From: Phocoena phocoena
Taxonomy: Eukaryota > Chordata > Mammalia > Artiodactyla > Phocoenidae
Direction of reading: 5' to 3'
DNA length: 64,000 nucleotides
Assembly (NCBI RefSeq): GCF_963924675.1
Contig: NC_089222.1
Location: 112,173,316 to 112,237,315, forward strand
A program made the translations under genes and the position numbers. The notes under the pieces are model-generated. The model worked only from the letters and a program-made list of their open reading frames with translations. It was not told the origin of the DNA and searched no databases. The first letter of the stretch is position 1; each line of letters begins with the position of its first letter. Shown here piece by piece: positions 58,661 through 64,000 of the stretch.

Positions 58661-59928
58661 TTTATTTCTAATGAAAATAGCCGGTACAGAGGGGGTGATG
58701 ATTGATATTGAGAAGATGGGGGTAGAGGTCAGTACACCAATTATTTATGGCATGGTATCTTCTGAGTGACCAGGGAGGTGGGGGGGCAGTTTAAACATAA
58801 GACCATGGACTATATCTTACAAAGAAAAGGAGAAAAATAGTACCAGAGAAATATGGTTAAAAAAAAACTGGACAGTATTGAAAGCCTAGATAAGATTAAA
58901 GATCGTGAATTATAATGATACCAATGTCATTGGTTAGGCATATCTTCTCTAGTGATGTTTATCTTTTGGATTATAATCATGAAGAAGCAGGTTGTTAGGT
59001 TAATTGAAGGTTAATTTTTGAAATAAGAAGGGAAGAGGGTGCAGTGAAGCTGAGTATGTTCATTAGGCAGTAATTGTAATGATTTATTATACCTTAGCTG
59101 GAGTTGAAGAGAAGTAAAAATAGAAATGAGACAATGGCTAGGTGAAAATGGAAGGGTTATTTGATTTATGGAATGATGAATTTAAAGAATTATTGCAGAC
59201 AAACTTGAGAAAGTGGGCAGAAAGACCAGAACGTTTCACCAGAGACTAGAATTATTGAATTCGTGGCTCCAGAGGAGCAGCAAATGATGATGCAGAGTTC
59301 AAGAAGTGACCATGAGACCAAGTGCAGGAAAAGGTGACTGGAGATTTAAAAACTCAAGGAATTTAGAAGCAAGGCTATCCTAGCATTTTTTAGAACTATG
59401 ATAGTAACAAGGATGGAGATGAATGACATTATATTGGTGATAAAGTTTTCAGTACCTGAGAGAAAAATAAGGTTCAACCATAAAACAGCAGTAAAGGAGA
59501 GAAGATGAGGTATTTTAAGAGCGTAAGTTAAATTTCCAGATACAAGGATGGCTATTGTAAGGCCAACAAGACTCTGGGAAGAATGCCCTAAGTATGCTTG
59601 GACCTGCAGTTACTTCATTTCATGGCCAGTTGATGCTGTCTGCTATGGATGTACTTGTTGTTGACTGCATTAAGTGGATATTGAATCCAATATTGATTTT
59701 GTATTGGATCACCAAGGTGAGTTTTAAAAATGATGCCTAACCCAGATCTCATCACCAAGGAATCTGATTTATTTGATCTGAGGTGGTACTCAAGGCAAGT
59801 GATTCTAATATATAGCTAGTGAGAGTCACTTTGTCCCTCATACTGCCACGCGTTGATACATTTTCTCCTTCAGATACTTTGTGGTCACCTGGTTATGAAG
59901 TAGAGGTCATATAGAATTTGTCTATTTC
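58661..59928. other. Unique or highly decayed DNA, no gene seen
   Basis: Part of 59000-59480 may still be the decayed repeat above. No exon is supported. Confidence 0.35.
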
Positions 59929-60133
59929 CTTTTTTTTTTTTGTGGTACGCGGGCCTCTCACTGTTGTGGCCTCTCCTGCTGTGGAGCACAGGCTCCGGAT
60001 GCACAGGCTCAGTGGCAGTGGCTCACGGGCCCAGCCGCTCCGTGGCACGTGGGATCCTCTCGGACCGGGGCACGAACCCGTGTCCACTGCATCGGCAGGC
60101 GGACTCTCAACCACTGCGTCACCAGGGAAGCCC
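59929..60133 (-). mobile_element. CHR-type SINE, short form
   Basis: Poly-T, GTGGTACGCGGGCCTCTCAC, body, and GCGTCACCAGGGAAGCC. A perfect 10-base duplication, TGTCTATTTC (59919-59928 and 60134-60143), flanks it. CpGs remain, so it is fairly young. Confidence 0.97.
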
Positions 60134-60359
60134 TGTCTATTTCTTTATCAGGCTATTTTTTCCTCCTGAATTGCCTTTCTCCTCACTCCTCACGTCTAAT
60201 TTCTACACCTACTTTTTGGCAGTTCTCTCTCTTTCTCTCCAGTGGGTTTTCAAAGTACTTAGTTAACACCATCAGAAAATGACACATTTATGGTTTTCTA
60301 CTTCATATTGCATTTTTAACGTACGTATAAAGAGACAATGGAAACCCATGCTAAGGATA
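60134..60359. other. Unique DNA
   Basis: No feature recognised. Confidence 0.35.
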
Positions 60360-60445
60360 TTAGTCATCTTTGAATTTTCTAAAGCTCCTAGCACAGTATT
60401 TTGCACTTAGAAAATACTTATTATATATTTGCTGAATGAGTAAAT
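60360..60445 (+). repeat. L2 3'-end fragment
   Basis: CTAGCACAGTATTTTGCACT, TAGAAAATACTTATTATATA and TTTGCTGAATGAGTAA resemble the terminal L2 sequence. Confidence 0.6.
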
Positions 60446-60800
60446 ATATACATAGGTCTAGTAAGTTGCATTAGCCTGTGTTACAAGTAGTTGAATTTTT
60501 GGATGAAATTTTATGTATTACTAAATTGTATCAGAATCTAACATAGTACCTGTTTGGTTTATTTTCAGCTATTTTGAAACAAAATGATAGTTAATAAATG
60601 CTTGAATTACCTATTTCATAATTGCAAAACATTTCAGAGATCCTTGTTACATAGGTTTAGATTACAAAATACATGTTTTAATTGACTAAGCTATATATCT
60701 GTGTTAAGGTCCATGAAAACTAATGGGCCTATAAACAGTCCTACCTGTGAAATTATTTAACTTTTAAACTTTTGGTTCAATGGTCAAAAGTAGTTCACTT
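60446..60800. other. Unique AT-rich DNA
   Basis: No feature recognised. Confidence 0.35.
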
Positions 60801-61008
60801 CGGGGCTTCCTTGGTGGCGCAGTGATTGGGAGTCCACCTGCTGATGCAGGGCACACGGGTTCGTGCCCCGGTCCGGGAAGATCCCACATGCTGCGGAGCG
60901 GCTGGGCCCGTGAGCCATGGCCGCTGAGCCTGCGCGTCCGGAGCCTGTGCTCCGCAACGGGAGAGGCCACAACAGTGAGAGGCCTGTGTACCACAAAAAA
61001 AAAAAAAA
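60801..61008 (+). mobile_element. CHR-type SINE, short form, CpG-rich (young)
   Basis: GGGGCTTCCTTGGTGGCGCA head, B-box GGTTCGTGCCCCGGTCCG, GCGGAGCGGCTGGGCCCG, CCTGCGCGTCCGGAGCC, poly-A. The duplication AAAAGTAGTTCA flanks it (60786-60797 and about 61006-61017). Among the ten copies it keeps the most CpGs, so it is probably the youngest. Frames on both strands are SINE translations. Confidence 0.97.
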
Positions 61009-61017
61009 AGTAGTTCA

Positions 61018-64000
61018 TTTCCAGCTACCTGAGTTAAGCATTCTGAGATAAAAGTTAAATACTTGGATATTAGATCTTTGGTCTTTGATGTGCTAAGTAA
61101 GCTAAAAGGTGTGCAGGCTCTTATGGTGATATCAGTAACAGAAAACTAACATTCTGCTTCTTTAATAACAACCCTTTTCTCAGTTCCTAATACAGTTTAA
61201 AGGGATTTAAAATGTCTTACTCTGATCAGAATTTTTTATGCTTTGTTTTACCTTTGAGCCCAAATATCACCACATTCTTTATATATAGTTAAGGCTGATA
61301 CCAGGAAGGCAAGTATTAAAGATAAAACTACATTTGCTAGCTTTTTCTTTTTAATCCTGTTTTTAGAACTGCTTAGAGGCCCTTTAGAAACACTACTGTT
61401 TACAAGATTACTGAACTGGTGGAAAACATTGAAGCATTAAAACTTTGAACTGCTGTAGTACCTCATAAACACATTCATAAAGAAAAGTAGAGCCAATTAA
61501 AAAGTAAATTCCTCTGTACTATAAGATAAATCGCTGTGAGCCAACTGGCAAAAATAATAGAGCTGTCAAAACAATATAATTTCTGTGCACAAACCAAAGT
61601 ATATCCAATATAATAATAGAATGAAGATCTCTTGAATAAATACCTAGTCAGGAATGAACTGCAGGGGAAAATACATTTGTTTAGAGCTCGGTTAGTTCAT
61701 AGAAACAAATGTCTGCTTATAAGTTTGTAATATTTGACAAGGGGAAGATTATAGCTCAGCCATGGCCTCCAGTAACTTAAAATATTAGAGGTTTTAGACC
61801 TTGCTCAGTTAATGAGTTATCCAAATGTTCACCTTTCACAGATTGATAATCTGGTTGTAGCCTGGGACACTTCACTATCTGTGAACTGAAGGCATTTAAC
61901 TTGATAGATCAGGGTCTTTTGCCAAATAAATTAAAGCAAATAGGAGTAACTGAGCAAGCTGTCAGCTGGTCTAATGCGTATTTGTCAAATTAATCCGTCA
62001 GTGAATGTGAAGAGATATGTTCCAGTTCCAGCCTGTTCATTAGGGGACAGTCTGTTCCTGAATCCTGAATGGTCAAAGAGCATTCACTTAGATGCGTGAA
62101 ATACATAAGATCACACAAAAGAAGAATGTAGAGCAGCCTTTTACCACACAGAACTGTAAACATGGGCTCACATAATATATACCAATATCTGTAACAGGAA
62201 GTCCGTTGTGGAGGCACCATAACAAAGCCATAACAGAGCCTTTGATTTCTGAGGCAAAGGGGCACAGGTGTACCTGATTGAGGTAGATGCCAAATGAGGA
62301 CTTATGGGAAATCATTTTTCTTGAAGCAAAGATTTTAGAGACTGCTTAGCAGAGGTAACACCTTCATTTCAATTTAGAAGAAAGATGTAGGAGGATTACA
62401 GTTATTTAGAAGAGAGATTATGAGAATCAATTGTGTCAAATGGATTACTTTTGGAACACAAGGAATTTCAGATGGACCCTGAGTAATTTGGTAGTGAGAA
62501 AAAAAAAATATTCATGCAAACAGTAAGGTTTCTTCTGGTATCCCAGATATAAATAAGGAAACTAGATGAGTAGAAGTCTTTATTTGGGACAATTTAGTAT
62601 GAACAAGGTGATCCAAGGTAGTTACTTTACCACCGTTTCCTATGATTATTAAGAAATGTGCCCAGTTGTTTATTCATTGTAGCTAAACCTCACTTGTTTT
62701 CTATGCAAGATGTCTTTAACTCACTGATATTATCTCTCTTTGCTTCGACCTTATATGATCAAGTAGCTCTGATTCTAGTGTTAAGTGTTTCCTCTATATG
62801 CCTACAGCCGAAACTCAAATACCATTCTCAGGAACTCTTGCAATCAAATGGCCTTTATTAGTGTTAAAAGATAAATTGTGACACACTAAAATTTTAAGGG
62901 ATTATTTAAGCAAAAATTGATTTGAATCAGACAGCATCCAATATAGTAAATAGAAAGGAGCTCTGAAGAGTTTTACAAAATGAAAGACTTTTACAGGCAG
63001 AAGGGAGTGGAAATGAGGGAGTTATACTGGGCAAAAAATCGGGTTGGTTATAGCAAGGTTACTTACTTTTAGGTAAATATATTACCTATCAAGCATATTA
63101 CTGAACTAGTGCTAATCAGGCAATTCCTGATCAACTAGTTTAAGATTCCATTTGTGGGAGAGCTGAAACTATAATTAAATCTCGGTTTGGTGACCTGGGG
63201 CATAGCGTAAGTAAGTTGATTTTGGTCTTGTATTATTTATTAACATTAGATAAACTAATCTGTGATAGTAAACCATCTTCTTACTCATCTAGACAACATT
63301 ATTTTTGAAAGGTTAGAAAGTTAGTTTAAAGGTATCTATTTCTGTAAAAACCTTTACTCATTAGTTCTATGCTAGAAATTTCAGATTCACTGGTCATTTA
63401 ACAAGGACAATATTTGGGGTGAAGAAAGACTCTTGGTACTCCATAAATTTGACCTGCTGTCAATTCTGTCTACTTTGGGACCTTTTAATTTGAACTATAA
63501 AATGAAGTTGGAGGTGGGATTGCTGACTCAGGAGAGAGTTGGAATGCTGCCCAGTTTACCATATTTTTCCCTGCTCAGCATCTCTGACTAATCAGCTCCA
63601 TGCAGGGAGAGACATTATCATCTCTGAAACTGATAAAGGATGGTCCCACCTCCTGTTGTCTGCTTCCTGTTAAACTCCTTGTCCATATGCAGAGAGCCTG
63701 TAGAGAAAATACTGAATATCCTACAGGTGTCTGCATACCAAGCTGATCACTGGAGTGAAACAGTCTAATGGCTGAACCTATTCCGTCATGTGTTCCTAAT
63801 TGGCTCCTATATGCCTGTTACTGTCTTGGCCTATTTTTCTCCATCTAAATTTTCGTGAGTTAATTTGGCTTTGTGTTTCTTATAAAGAAAAGATTGCAGG
63901 CACTATGTTTCAAGTCTAAAGATCACTAAACATATTAGAGCTCTGCTTCTTTGCCCTTCACAAGAGGGCATCTGAAATAATACTTGTTTTCTGGAAAGGT
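61018..64000. other. Repeat-poor DNA to window end, no gene seen
   Basis: No interspersed repeat or exon that I can support in 3 kb. Minus-strand frames at 61990-62315 overlap each other and lack splice context. The part 63480-63760 is GC-richer and could hold an unrecognised repeat or conserved element. Confidence 0.4.

Noticed and set aside
2584..61008. tRNA genes suggested by A- and B-box strings
   Set aside because: The boxes belong to the tRNA-derived heads of CHR SINEs and lack an intact cloverleaf and CCA-end context.

Overview
This window reads as mammalian nuclear DNA from a cetacean (whale or dolphin), although the sequence cannot settle the species. The main evidence is ten copies of the tRNA-derived CHR SINE family of whales, hippos and ruminants. 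Eight are the short form common in cetaceans (about 205-220 bases, ending in a GTACCGC-like string and poly-A); two are older, longer copies. The L1 elements match the cetartiodactyl type, starting with an AAGATGGC string and ending in CACCATTGTAAAGCAATTATACTCCAATAAAGATG-like sequence. There is no sign of bacterial gene organisation, no intact protein gene and no RNA gene. The DNA is AT-rich and looks like gene-desert or intron sequence.

Layout. 1-5036: unique AT-rich DNA with one SINE, one MIR and a poly(A)-only insertion scar. 5037-5744: an L1 with a 5' inversion. 5745-22780: mostly unique DNA with SINEs, a minus-strand L1 5' fragment, an MLT1-like LTR, a hAT-like transposon split by a SINE, and L2 pieces. 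22785-26416: a large imperfect inverted duplication whose left arm was later split by a second 5'-inverted L1. 26417-29014: repeat-poor DNA. 29015-32300: an MLT1-like LTR, then old L1 carrying an LTR-type insertion that contains a perfect 20-bp hairpin.

32660-42800 is a nest. An old minus-strand L1 is split by a near-full-length minus-strand L1 (33511-40846). That L1 is split by a CHR SINE, and another SINE hit the old L1. The full-length L1 has degenerate ORF1 and ORF2 and is followed at its 5' end by about 260 bases of CpG-containing non-L1 DNA, possibly a 5' transduction. 43735-48300: old L1 5' pieces in opposite orientations, plus a possible retrocopy. 48935-49004: the only convincing host exon candidate, 70 bases with strong splice sites on the plus strand; its gene was not recognised. 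49005-64000: L2, MIR, old dispersed repeats, four SINEs, and Z-DNA and pyrimidine tracts.

The only biology that works together here is retrotransposition. L1 machinery explains the L1s, SINEs, poly(A)-only scars and probable retrocopy. No undescribed functional system was found. The most informative items are the inverted duplication, the candidate exon, the possible 5' transduction and the perfect hairpin.
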